A DNA stretch of 37,893 nucleotides from Candidatus Cerribacteria bacterium 'Amazon FNV 2010 28 9' (lineage in GTDB: Bacteria > Patescibacteriota > Microgenomatia > UBA1400 > UBA12028), in assembly GCA_003176165.1 (NCBI GenBank), contig PSRQ01000042.1:1-37893 (forward strand). The letters run 5' to 3'. The notes under the pieces were generated by a model. That model was not told the DNA's origin, did no database searches, and worked only from the letters and a program-made list of their open reading frames with translations. The translations under genes and the position numbers were made by a program. Positions 1 to 8,078 of this stretch are shown here, piece by piece; the stretch's first letter is position 1, and each line of letters begins with the position of its first letter.

Positions 1-97
1 ATGCACCGTAGTTTCCGGCTTGCGAAACGGCCGAATAGGCAGTCTGCGCAAAGCAGCAAAACAAAGGTGTATTAAGGAGCTCACCTTCTGCGACCAC

Positions 98-120
98 AAA
101 AAAGAGCCTCCCGGCTCCTT
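98..120 (-). terminator. Intrinsic terminator downstream of the 216..560 gene
   Basis: Minus strand reads GAGCC-GGGA-GGCTC followed by TTTTTT; lies just 3' of the minus-strand ORF. Confidence 0.65.
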
Positions 121-215
121 TGTATGCACAAAAGAATAATACACTGATTATACTATGAGATAACTTGAGGACAAGATCAGATTGGGAAAAAGATATACTT
201 ATACATCGTGTTGAC

Positions 216-560
216 TCAATCATTAATAAGACCACCAATGAGCTCGTACAGCCTGGAGAAAAGATTATCCACACTCTGAAATTCCTTTTCCATCGTTTCC
301 AGTGCCGCTTGCTCATCAAACACAAAATCAACACTAAATTTTTCCCATTTTTCTCGAGATTCTAACGTACGTTCAAGCTCCAGAGCATGTACTTCTAATC
401 GGCACACAGCCACCGCAAGCTGCGCAAAAATAAATTCGTATCCCTCTCCCATCGCCACACGCGCTCGCCCATTGCCTTCTATTTTTGAAAACACATCATG
501 AAGCTCTTTGCGTCGTGTCTCAATACGCTCTTGAGTGCAAGCGATCTGTTCAGTAGTCAT
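216..560 (-). CDS. Small helical hypothetical protein
   Basis: 114-aa ORF with ATG; TATACT box 7 nt upstream of ATG (plus 568..573); terminator downstream. Confidence 0.6.
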   Translation of the reverse strand: MTTEQIACTQERIETRRKELHDVFSKIEGNGRARVAMGEGYEFIFAQLAVAVCRLEVHALELERTLESREKWEKFSVDFVFDEQAALETMEKEFQSVDNLFSRLYELIGGLIND

Positions 561-684
561 AGAACGAAGTATAGTCTATGAATCCTGAAAGACAAGAGAA
601 AAAGGGAGGATATTTAGTATAGCAACTTCGCACACAAAGCACCAGCTTTATTTCACCCTTCTTACAATTTTATGATTGTCAACG

Positions 685-1383
685 ATGGCTACGAGCGCAG
701 AACAACAATTAGCTGATCGTATCTTGGACTGGGTGCATAAGCGCCCTGCGATCGAGGTGAACAATACACCTTCAAGACTCACTTCTCTCTTTTCCAAAGA
801 AAAAGCAGAGTACGAAGAAGTGCTCGCTGATCCTACCGTTGATGTGAGTCCGTTCAGGGATCCACGCGTGTTGGAAGAGGTTGGAGATCTGATCAACTAT
901 GCCGTGCAAATCGCTGCCCTCTTGAACATCGATTTTTTTTCACTCATTGGATATACTGATGTACCCACACCATCAAATCCAAGCGAAGAAATTCCGAGTC
1001 ACCTTGAACATGAGATGAAAGATCATCTTCTCTACACAGCTCGAGTCATTACCATGTGCCTGGCACATGGAATTGATCCCCTTCCATTCGCGTCACTCAA
1101 AGTGGATTACAACGATGTCCGCTTCGACAAGTCCGAATTTGGAACGGACGCCAGCTATAAAGAGGCGTATGCACGAATAAAACAAACCGAGTACGAGATT
1201 GGCCTCAAAGATGTCTTGTATGAGCAAATTCGGTGGATGGTTTCATCTCTAGAAAGATCAAAAAGTCTGCCTGAACTTCCCTACATTTTCCTTTTGCCTC
1301 CCACGGATATGGCTTCAACGCAACTCATCTCGCAACGACCCGTGTTTGCCATGGCACAAGAGTTACCAATCACACTCAAATAG
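685..1383 (+). CDS. Hypothetical protein (MATSAEQQLADRILDW...)
   Basis: Long ORF; TTG at 676 or ATG at 685 are possible starts; TACAAT at 663..668 upstream. Confidence 0.65.
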   Translation: MATSAEQQLADRILDWVHKRPAIEVNNTPSRLTSLFSKEKAEYEEVLADPTVDVSPFRDPRVLEEVGDLINYAVQIAALLNIDFFSLIGYTDVPTPSNPSEEIPSHLEHEMKDHLLYTARVITMCLAHGIDPLPFASLKVDYNDVRFDKSEFGTDASYKEAYARIKQTEYEIGLKDVLYEQIRWMVSSLERSKSLPELPYIFLLPPTDMASTQLISQRPVFAMAQELPITLK

Positions 1384-1393
1384 AAAAGAAGAA

Positions 1394-1657
1394 TTATTTT
1401 TGGGGTTGAGAAAGTAAGTCTTCGACTACTTTTAAGACAGAAGCTATTGGAACCACCAAACCATCATATTTTCCGTTGACCAAAAGCGTACTCAACCTTT
1501 CAAGTACGGCATCACGGGAGACAGGTTTACCAGAATCGGTAATCTGAACTCGCATCGCAGCATCCTCATCCGGTCTCTCGTACGGAGTATTGGTAATAAC
1601 TAGATATTGTTCTCTCCCAATAGTATCGATGGTGCAAATAACAGTGCGTTCATTCAT
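1394..1657 (-). CDS. Small hypothetical protein
   Basis: 87-aa ORF in otherwise uncovered sequence between neighbours. Confidence 0.5.
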   Translation of the reverse strand: MNERTVICTIDTIGREQYLVITNTPYERPDEDAAMRVQITDSGKPVSRDAVLERLSTLLVNGKYDGLVVPIASVLKVVEDLLSQPQK

Positions 1658-1687
1658 AATTTTTTTTCGTAAGATGCCTATTTTAAC

Positions 1688-2491
1688 TTAGATTGCCGAA
1701 TTTTCAAAATTGAGATACACTTGCTCAAACAATTCCCCATCTTTCTCACCTCGAAATCGTCCTGGATCAACCAACTGAGCAAATAAGCTTTTGTTGAGCA
1801 CACCCCCATGAACAACTTCTTCTATTAATTGAGGAGAAGCCATCCATTCGACTCCAATTTCACCTTTATTGCGCACCGTGAGAGTGGTTGCATATACTCC
1901 CGCTTGTTTTGCTAAGTTCACAAACGTACTATCATACAGTGTTTTGTCTGTAGCGGTAGCTTGTGCAACAACTTCTTCTGGGATTCCCTGGTCAAACTCT
2001 GCCATACATTCAAGAATTACACCTCTTTTGTAAGAATGATCTGAAGATTGCATCACAATTCCGACATCCCACAGAACGTAGAACTTTCCATTACAATACA
2101 GCTGTCTCGCTTGAACCTGGGCTTCTTTTACTGCTGCTTCAACTTTGAGTGTATCTTGAGGATCAATGTTGCGGATTGCTTTTTTGAGTTCAACGGCTTG
2201 TTCCAAACTCTCTCCTTCTTTCCAAACCCATGTACAAATGTCCGCTCCCATGACTAGATAGCGAGGTTCATTGTAGTGATCAAGAATTGCCTCTGTTTTC
2301 TCATATGCCACTTGACCTGCAAAAGGAGCCTCTGATTCATGAACACCATAGGCTTTTTCGGGATCAATCCCAACCAGATAAAAGGAATACTCTCCATACA
2401 GATTGTTGGCTGCATCAAGCTTATTTTTTGCCCCACTCGCGATAACGAGTTCTGGGTAACACTGCTGGCGTTGATCGTGTTCGTTCACCAT
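1688..2491 (-). CDS. Maf/HAM1-like nucleotide pyrophosphatase-like protein
   Basis: 267-aa ORF; N-terminal ELVIASGAKNKLDAA and later YLVMGADICTWVW resemble Maf/ITPase-type motifs; weak similarity only. Confidence 0.45.
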   Translation of the reverse strand: MVNEHDQRQQCYPELVIASGAKNKLDAANNLYGEYSFYLVGIDPEKAYGVHESEAPFAGQVAYEKTEAILDHYNEPRYLVMGADICTWVWKEGESLEQAVELKKAIRNIDPQDTLKVEAAVKEAQVQARQLYCNGKFYVLWDVGIVMQSSDHSYKRGVILECMAEFDQGIPEEVVAQATATDKTLYDSTFVNLAKQAGVYATTLTVRNKGEIGVEWMASPQLIEEVVHGGVLNKSLFAQLVDPGRFRGEKDGELFEQVYLNFENSAI

Positions 2492-2492
2492 A

Positions 2493-2513
2493 AAAAAACC
2501 GCCCTCTTGAGGC
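2493..2513 (-). terminator. Hairpin with U7 tract directly before the ATG of the 1688..2491 gene
   Basis: Minus strand CCGCC-TCAAGAG-GGCGG-TTTTTTT-ATG. Confidence 0.6.
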
Positions 2514-2676
2514 GGCGACTAGAAATGACTCCTTCCAATCTTTTGACAAAGATTGTGCAGATGCTTTATCTGGTGTTGTTTGAGTGTTGGTCTCATATGA
2601 GTGTCCACATCAAATTGCACTTTAAGGAGTATATATCATTTACTTCTTTTTTGCAAGTCTCTTACAATTTACCCCA

Positions 2677-3270
2677 TCAAACCCCATTTTCCTCGAGTTG
2701 CGGATTATGCAGGTGCCAGCATACATCACAGCACGCTCCATACAGATCCGCCCCACCTACTACCAACTGGCCTTCAATGGGCTTTTTGCGATAGGAGTGT
2801 TTGGCCCGCTTCCCACACTCACACAAAGCAGTGAGTTCAACAACCGCATCTGCAATTTCTGCTAATTCCAGCGTTGCACCAAATGGCTGTTTAAACGCAT
2901 CATATGCAAGCCCTGCAGCAACAACATCGATTCCCTGTGCGAGTAGTAATTCAATTTGAGGGGCAAGCACTTCAAATGAGAAAAAATTAACTTCATCGAT
3001 CACGACCAATACCACTGCGGGAGTCAAAAACGGCAAGAAATCGGAATGTTCTCGATCAACATTGAACGCGGGAATCCCAACATCGCTCTCATTGCGCATT
3101 GCTTCATCATGACTGACCAATCGACCCTCACTATATCGATTATCAATACTGGGCTTGATTGCAATCGCCGTCCCCTCCTCGTACATACATACTGCCGTCT
3201 CAAGCTCTGTTGTCTTCCCAGCAAACATTGGACCTTGAATAACTTTTAATGTTCCTCGTTCTTTGCTCAT
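2677..3270 (-). CDS. tdk: Thymidine kinase (TK1 type)
   Basis: GPMFAGKTTELE P-loop, VLVVIDEVNFF, C-terminal Cys-rich CECGKRA...CC..C zinc motif; SD AAAGGAG before ATG. Confidence 0.9.
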   Translation of the reverse strand: MSKERGTLKVIQGPMFAGKTTELETAVCMYEEGTAIAIKPSIDNRYSEGRLVSHDEAMRNESDVGIPAFNVDREHSDFLPFLTPAVVLVVIDEVNFFSFEVLAPQIELLLAQGIDVVAAGLAYDAFKQPFGATLELAEIADAVVELTALCECGKRAKHSYRKKPIEGQLVVGGADLYGACCDVCWHLHNPQLEENGV

Positions 3271-3281
3271 ATGTTTCTCCT

Positions 3282-4376
3282 TTACGCTACAATTTGATGC
3301 CCCAATAAAATTTCGTGCATCAGTGCCATACGGATGTACAAACCGCTGCGCATTTGTCTGAAATATGCGCCATGTGGGTCCTTGTCTACCGCATAATCGA
3401 TCTCGTTGACCCGCGGAAGTGGATGCATGAGGATAGAATGTTCTTTCATCAGCTCGATGTGTTCACGCCGAAAGATAAATTGGTCTTTCACGCGATCATA
3501 GAGCTCTTCCTGGCCAAGTGGGAACCGCTCTTTTTGGACCCGTGTCCAGTACACCACATCAGCCTCCGGCAATGCAGAAAGAAACTCATCTGTCTCCTCC
3601 ACACTCCCGACACGAGAGGAAATATCTTCCACAAAATCTGCAGGCGCAGCGAGTTCCTGTGGCGACGCAAACACGAGTTCTACTTGTGGATCCATGATTG
3701 CTAACAATTTAGCGAGTGATTTAATCGTGCGACCGTAGAGTAAATCCCCCACCATCATGACTTTTAACCTTTCTGTCCTCCCAACGAGCCGCTTGATGGT
3801 ATACAAATCAAGAAGGGCTTGCGTAGGGTGTTCGAGGGAGCCACTTCCGGCATTGATGATAGGAACACCATAGCGAGCGGCAATTTTTGCAGCTACTTCG
3901 CTAGAGCGATCTTCTTTATGGCGAAGCACAATCAAATCATTTCCTGTCGTCTGACATGCAGCATGAATCGTGTCCTGCAGTGATTCACCTTTGGTCACGG
4001 AACTAAACATCCCCATCCCATCGCGCACATGTACTTTGGCCCCGAGCCGCTTGGCGGCGGCCTCAAATGAAAGAGATGTGCGCGTACTTGCTTCATAGAA
4101 AAGTTCGGTCACTCCGTATCCAACCAGTGGACGATATACGCCATTGGACTCAGTGACCTTTGCCATGACATCGGCCATTTCAAACAATTGATTGACTTCA
4201 TTGGAAGATTGAATTTGATCTACAGAAATAAAGCTACGTCCAAAAAAAGAAGTTTGCGCTTCTGGAGGGACAGACACTCGCCGATCGGCAAAGAGTCCTG
4301 CAGCCATTGCTTGCGCAAGAAGTCCCGTATTAATTCCATTCTCTTCCTGATATGTACGACGCTCATGGTGCTGCAT
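3282..4376 (-). CDS. pyrB: Aspartate carbamoyltransferase catalytic chain
   Basis: YEASTRTSLSFEAAAKRLGA and HPTQALLDLYTI, MHPLPRVNEI motifs; SD AAGGAG before ATG at 4376 (ORF track start at 4475 is upstream of the likely start). Confidence 0.9.
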   Translation of the reverse strand: MQHHERRTYQEENGINTGLLAQAMAAGLFADRRVSVPPEAQTSFFGRSFISVDQIQSSNEVNQLFEMADVMAKVTESNGVYRPLVGYGVTELFYEASTRTSLSFEAAAKRLGAKVHVRDGMGMFSSVTKGESLQDTIHAACQTTGNDLIVLRHKEDRSSEVAAKIAARYGVPIINAGSGSLEHPTQALLDLYTIKRLVGRTERLKVMMVGDLLYGRTIKSLAKLLAIMDPQVELVFASPQELAAPADFVEDISSRVGSVEETDEFLSALPEADVVYWTRVQKERFPLGQEELYDRVKDQFIFRREHIELMKEHSILMHPLPRVNEIDYAVDKDPHGAYFRQMRSGLYIRMALMHEILLGHQIVA

Positions 4377-4421
4377 ACTGTTCTCCTTCTCTCTGACAAC
4401 AGTGCGTTTGGCCAAAAAAAA

Positions 4422-4440
4422 TCTAGTGGGGCGCACTAGA
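4422..4440 (-). terminator. Perfect 7-bp hairpin followed by U8 in the pyrB 5' region
   Basis: Minus strand TCTAGTG-CGCCC-CACTAGA-TTTTTTTT, about 45 nt upstream of pyrB ATG. Confidence 0.6.
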
Positions 4441-4445
4441 ACATA

Positions 4446-4475
4446 AGTATATGCATGTGCTTTGTGCATATGCAA
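4446..4475 (-). promoter_or_regulatory. Candidate pyrB promoter overlapped by inverted repeat
   Basis: Minus strand TTGCAT-18 nt-TATACT; inverted repeat ATATGCA/TGCATAT (4449..4471) spans the spacer. Confidence 0.45.
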
Positions 4476-4543
4476 GAAGAACTTTAAAAATCAATCAAGA
4501 AATTGTAACAATGCCTCAGATTCCGCTGAGGCGCCGGCACTCT

Positions 4544-4729
4544 CTAAAAGAGGGAGTGATCCTTGTCTTTCTTGCTTAACCGCTCTAGAGCGGAAGCAAT
4601 CCTTCCCAACGAAGATGCGATTGACATCAGCTGTCCTACAATAATAGGAAGTTGAATGATTACTGCAGTAGCTGCGCCAACTAGCATAATCTGCATAAAC
4701 GTCGACACTGCTTCACCTCTGCCCGTCAT
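4544..4729 (-). CDS. Small single-pass membrane protein
   Basis: Internal ATG of the 4544..4999 ORF gives MTGRGEAVSTFMQIMLVGAATAVIIQLPIIVGQLMSIASSLGRIASALERLSKKDKDHSLF; upstream portion overlaps tmk and is rejected. Confidence 0.45.
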   Translation of the reverse strand: MTGRGEAVSTFMQIMLVGAATAVIIQLPIIVGQLMSIASSLGRIASALERLSKKDKDHSLF

Positions 4730-4778
4730 AGGCAACAGAAGAAACGATTGAAGTAGTATACCACTTGAAAAATAACGC

Positions 4779-5411
4779 CTATCGCAACTCGAGTGCAGTT
4801 TGCACCTTTTCCCAAATCGTCTTTTCAACTGCATCAATCGATTTGTTCGCATCGATTGTGACCCAACGATTTTCACTATTTTCTCTAGCAAGCTGCACAT
4901 ACGCATCACGAACTTTTTTGTGAAATTCAAGATTTTCCATTTCCATGCGATTGTTGCCACCTGCGTCATTTTGACGTTGCAACCCTGTTGTAACGTCAAC
5001 GTCTAAGAAAAATGTGAGATCAGGATAGGTGTCTTTCGTTGAGATATTATTTAATTGCTCGATGAGTTCTTTGCCAAATCCACGCACCATCCCCTGATAG
5101 ACGACAGAACTGTCGCGCGTGCGATCCATGATGACGACTTTCCCTGCTTCAAGGCTAGGTAATACGATCTCACGATAGAGTTGTGCCCGTGCTGCTTGAA
5201 ACAGGAGAACTTCAGTTGTATACGCAATCCCAATATTTTTAGCCGAGAGTACCACATCACGAATTTGTTCACTGATCGCCGTTCCCCCCGGTTCACGCAG
5301 CACTACGATATCAAAGCCCTCGCTCGTCATGTGCTCACGCAGCCGCACGATTTGCGTACTTTTTCCACCACCTTCGCCACCTTCAAATGAAATTAAAAAT
5401 CCCTTTTGCAT
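4779..5411 (-). CDS. tmk: Thymidylate kinase
   Basis: ISFEGGEGGGKSTQ P-loop, LREPGGT, VIMDRTRDSSVVYQG motifs; SD AAGGGAAG before ATG at 5411. Confidence 0.92.
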   Translation of the reverse strand: MQKGFLISFEGGEGGGKSTQIVRLREHMTSEGFDIVVLREPGGTAISEQIRDVVLSAKNIGIAYTTEVLLFQAARAQLYREIVLPSLEAGKVVIMDRTRDSSVVYQGMVRGFGKELIEQLNNISTKDTYPDLTFFLDVDVTTGLQRQNDAGGNNRMEMENLEFHKKVRDAYVQLARENSENRWVTIDANKSIDAVEKTIWEKVQTALELR

Positions 5412-5470
5412 ACACTTCCCTTCTATTCTTTCGTACAGTACCAAATTTAGATGAGCGGAGCAAGTTTTGG

Positions 5471-5503
5471 GTGAAAAAAAGCCCCTCTATCTCTAGAGAG
5501 GCC
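5471..5503 (-). terminator. Intrinsic terminator after the 5510..5929 gene
   Basis: Minus strand GCCTCTCTAGAGATAGAGGGGC followed by TTTTTTT. Confidence 0.65.
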
Positions 5504-5509
5504 TGCTTT

Positions 5510-5929
5510 TTACTCCTGCGAGTTCCTTCTATACTTGTAGGCTGTTACAAACGAAGAACTCCATACGTATGCGACAAAACCGACAACCAACGCACTTTCT
5601 ATGGATGCCCAGCCGAGGTTGTATCCCTTGATCTCTACACATTGGACAACTCCCCAAAATGCAAAGACAGTCAGAGCAAGACTCATCAGCAGTCTTGCTA
5701 GTTTTCTTGTCCTCAACCAGGAAAAGTCTGTAAGGACAAACATATACAAGAATACAGCGCACACAATGTAGAGGAAATATCCTCCGCTGCGCAGTGGTCC
5801 TTCGGTCAGAATGAATACTCCTTCACATGCTCCTATGAGCACAGCGAACAGAAAGAGCACAAACGAAACAACCTTCTTGTTCAACTTATAGCCTCCTTTA
5901 GGCTCGAAACGCACTTGTTTCGCGAACAA
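5510..5929 (-). CDS. Polytopic membrane protein, unknown function
   Basis: 139-aa ORF with about four hydrophobic segments; terminator downstream. Confidence 0.6.
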   Translation of the reverse strand: MFAKQVRFEPKGGYKLNKKVVSFVLFLFAVLIGACEGVFILTEGPLRSGGYFLYIVCAVFLYMFVLTDFSWLRTRKLARLLMSLALTVFAFWGVVQCVEIKGYNLGWASIESALVVGFVAYVWSSSFVTAYKYRRNSQE

Positions 5930-6015
5930 TTCACTAATTATAGGACAAATGTGGAATTTTGCAAGAAAAAAGATGAATTTATCTGCTTCTCTCTCCTATG
6001 AGGAGAGGGAAAACG

Positions 6016-7230
6016 TCATTGTTTTATCCCTGACGATGTGGCTATTGGAGATGATAAACCCATAGATTGTTCCAAATCGCTTTTTTCTTTTTGGATCGTC
6101 GCATAGGTAGAGGATGCTTGTGGGATAAGTGTCAGTAATTTTGCGTACAACGTGTCGGCATCGGCTTTCATATCGCCACTCGCCTCCAGCTTTGCCAGTG
6201 CATAGAGATCATCAGCATTTTTAGGATCCAACTGTACTGCTTTTTGATAATTTGTTATGGAGTCTTGGGTATCACTTATCCCCTGATAGTAATCTGCAAA
6301 CCCCGCGTAATAATCGGCGGACAATGGCGAAAGTACAATTGCTTTTTGATAATCAGTCAGAGCTTGATTTTTTAATTGATCAGAGTTTTGCATGACCAAC
6401 TTGGCAACCTGTGCCCGTTCATAATACAATGCAGCAACATCTGGATATGAAGCAATTCCTTGCGTCAGAGAATTGAGCGTAGTGAGGATAATGGAAGAAA
6501 TCGTCTTCTTATTTTCATCTGTTGGATTTTTTGCCAATTCTTGCGCTTGCGTAATATCAGCGTGTTCTTTCGTGATGATCTCATCAGGCGATTGAACAAT
6601 CATCGCAGTTGGACTAGAAAGAGGAACAATTGGCGCGGGAGATGCCGCGACTTCTTCACTTGCTTGTGCACTTTTTCCAGCCGTGGCAGTAAGGCGGCCG
6701 ATGAAAAATGCACCAACAGAAAGGAGCACCGCAACTGTCACAAACGCCGGAATATTCATGACAAGCGAATCGATGGGTTTCAATTTGGGCAGTGGAAAAA
6801 GTTCTCCCAATGTTTTTGATGAAGACGGCGACGGAGTAACGTTCTCAGGTCTATCATTCATCCACGAAGGAACAGCGGTAGCTGTTACGTCGCTTTCATG
6901 TTCCCTCGGCAACTTGTATTTTATCTCTTCTTCTCCTTGGCTCGCGAAGCCTTGACGAAGTGGGGGTTCTTTCTCATTCTCTCCTGTCCTTCCTTCTTCC
7001 TGAACCCTTTCCTCTTGACCCTTGACCCTTTTCATCAATCGTTGCTTGAGCTCCCCCTTCTTCATGCTGCGCGGATCAATCGCCGGCGTATCGGATTGAA
7101 CCAACTCTGGAGTCGTTGCATGGTGAGGAGTACTACTCTCTTTAGTTGAAGTGAAAGAAGCAGGAGGCATGTTCTCTTCCGGAACAACCTCAGTCACCAT
7201 TCGATGGGGAAATACGCTCTGTGGATCCAT
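6016..7230 (-). CDS. Membrane-anchored TPR-repeat protein
   Basis: Single TM segment (IPAFVTVAVLLSVGAFFIG) and C-terminal TPR-like repeats (ALTDYQKAIVLSPLSADYYAGFADYYQG...NYQKAVQLDPKNADDLYALAKLE). Confidence 0.75.
   Translation of the reverse strand: MDPQSVFPHRMVTEVVPEENMPPASFTSTKESSTPHHATTPELVQSDTPAIDPRSMKKGELKQRLMKRVKGQEERVQEEGRTGENEKEPPLRQGFASQGEEEIKYKLPREHESDVTATAVPSWMNDRPENVTPSPSSSKTLGELFPLPKLKPIDSLVMNIPAFVTVAVLLSVGAFFIGRLTATAGKSAQASEEVAASPAPIVPLSSPTAMIVQSPDEIITKEHADITQAQELAKNPTDENKKTISSIILTTLNSLTQGIASYPDVAALYYERAQVAKLVMQNSDQLKNQALTDYQKAIVLSPLSADYYAGFADYYQGISDTQDSITNYQKAVQLDPKNADDLYALAKLEASGDMKADADTLYAKLLTLIPQASSTYATIQKEKSDLEQSMGLSSPIATSSGIKQ
6935..6966. repeat. Short GC-rich dispersed-type element, in-frame in TPR gene (PPLRQGFASQG)
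   Basis: ccttggctcgcgaagccttgacgaagtggggg, contains GGCT-CGCGA-AGCC hairpin; lies in the low-complexity cytoplasmic region. Confidence 0.45.
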
Positions 7231-7275
7231 GCGTCTTCATCATGACGGATTTTGAATCAGGAGTCAAAGCAAAAA

Positions 7276-7638
7276 TCATTCTCCGCGATGAAGACCAATA
7301 TCAGAAAGTTGGAGCACAAATCCTGCGACTTCCATATCCCAAATTTCTTGAAACAATTGCGGATCATCCTTCACAAATTGAAAGTGTTTGTTGTAGATTC
7401 GTCCGTCTGCAAACAACAAAACACCCGGATAAACTTCAATCGCATCAAATGGCTGGGGGGTCAGTTGAGTAATTAATTCAATGATTGTTCGAGCCTGCAA
7501 TTGCAAAAACCCCCTCGTTACTTTTTTCCCATTTTTATCTTCGATATATGGGTCGATACGAAAAAAAGTCGTGAGAAGACTATTCAATTCTTGTGCAATT
7601 TTCTCTCGTGTTTTTGTTCGTTCTTCTTCAATACTCAT
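7276..7638 (-). CDS. Hypothetical protein
   Basis: 120-aa ORF with SD-like AAGGAA upstream of ATG. Confidence 0.55.
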   Translation of the reverse strand: MSIEEERTKTREKIAQELNSLLTTFFRIDPYIEDKNGKKVTRGFLQLQARTIIELITQLTPQPFDAIEVYPGVLLFADGRIYNKHFQFVKDDPQLFQEIWDMEVAGFVLQLSDIGLHRGE

Positions 7639-7673
7639 AGATTCATTCCTTTATTTTAAAAAATAAAATACAC

Positions 7674-7706
7674 AAAAAATGCGCTGAGAGATACACTCCC
7701 AGCGCA
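7674..7706 (-). terminator. Intrinsic terminator of the 7717..7986 gene
   Basis: Minus strand TGCGCTGGGAG-TGTAT-CTCTCAGCGCA followed by TTTTTT. Confidence 0.8.
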
Positions 7707-7716
7707 TATGGTAACT

Positions 7717-7986
7717 CTATGGGGTGATGATTAACGAGCCATCAGTCTCGTTACGATAATCACGACCAGGATTGACCTTGTACCCCAAACTCTCAAAGAA
7801 GCGTGTAATTTCGCCTCTTTCTTTTTCATCATCGTGCGGGCTATTTACAACGGCCCTGCCATGTTTGCGAAGTTCTCTTAAGATGGAGGAACGGTTTTCC
7901 TCCACCCAAGCTTTAATATTGAAACGCTCTTGCCGAAACTCCTCCGCAGGCGGAAAAAGTTGGCTATTTTCATTTGCAGTCGTCAT
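7717..7986 (-). CDS. Small hypothetical protein
   Basis: 89-aa ORF; strong SD AAAGGAGG; strong terminator downstream. Confidence 0.65.
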   Translation of the reverse strand: MTTANENSQLFPPAEEFRQERFNIKAWVEENRSSILRELRKHGRAVVNSPHDDEKERGEITRFFESLGYKVNPGRDYRNETDGSLIITP

Positions 7987-8078
7987 GAAAACCCTCCTTT
8001 GGGACTGACAACTTCAAAATATTATTATAAGACTTGAAGAAGAATGTGTCAATGTATCATGTATTGTTACATAATCAG

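Noticed and set aside
1-75. Plus-strand open frame ending TAA at the left edge (…RLAKRPNRQSAQSSKTKVY)
   Set aside because: Could be a truncated gene end or part of an ncRNA, but too short to support; I tested tmRNA, SRP RNA and RNase P RNA by eye and saw no convincing core motifs.
2339-2834. Plus-strand ORFs 2339..2794 and 2601..2834
   Set aside because: Antisense to the Maf-like gene and tdk end; no coding-like motifs.
4730-4999. N-terminal part of ORF 4544..4999
   Set aside because: Overlaps tmk in another frame; only the portion after the internal ATG (4729) looks like a real small membrane protein.
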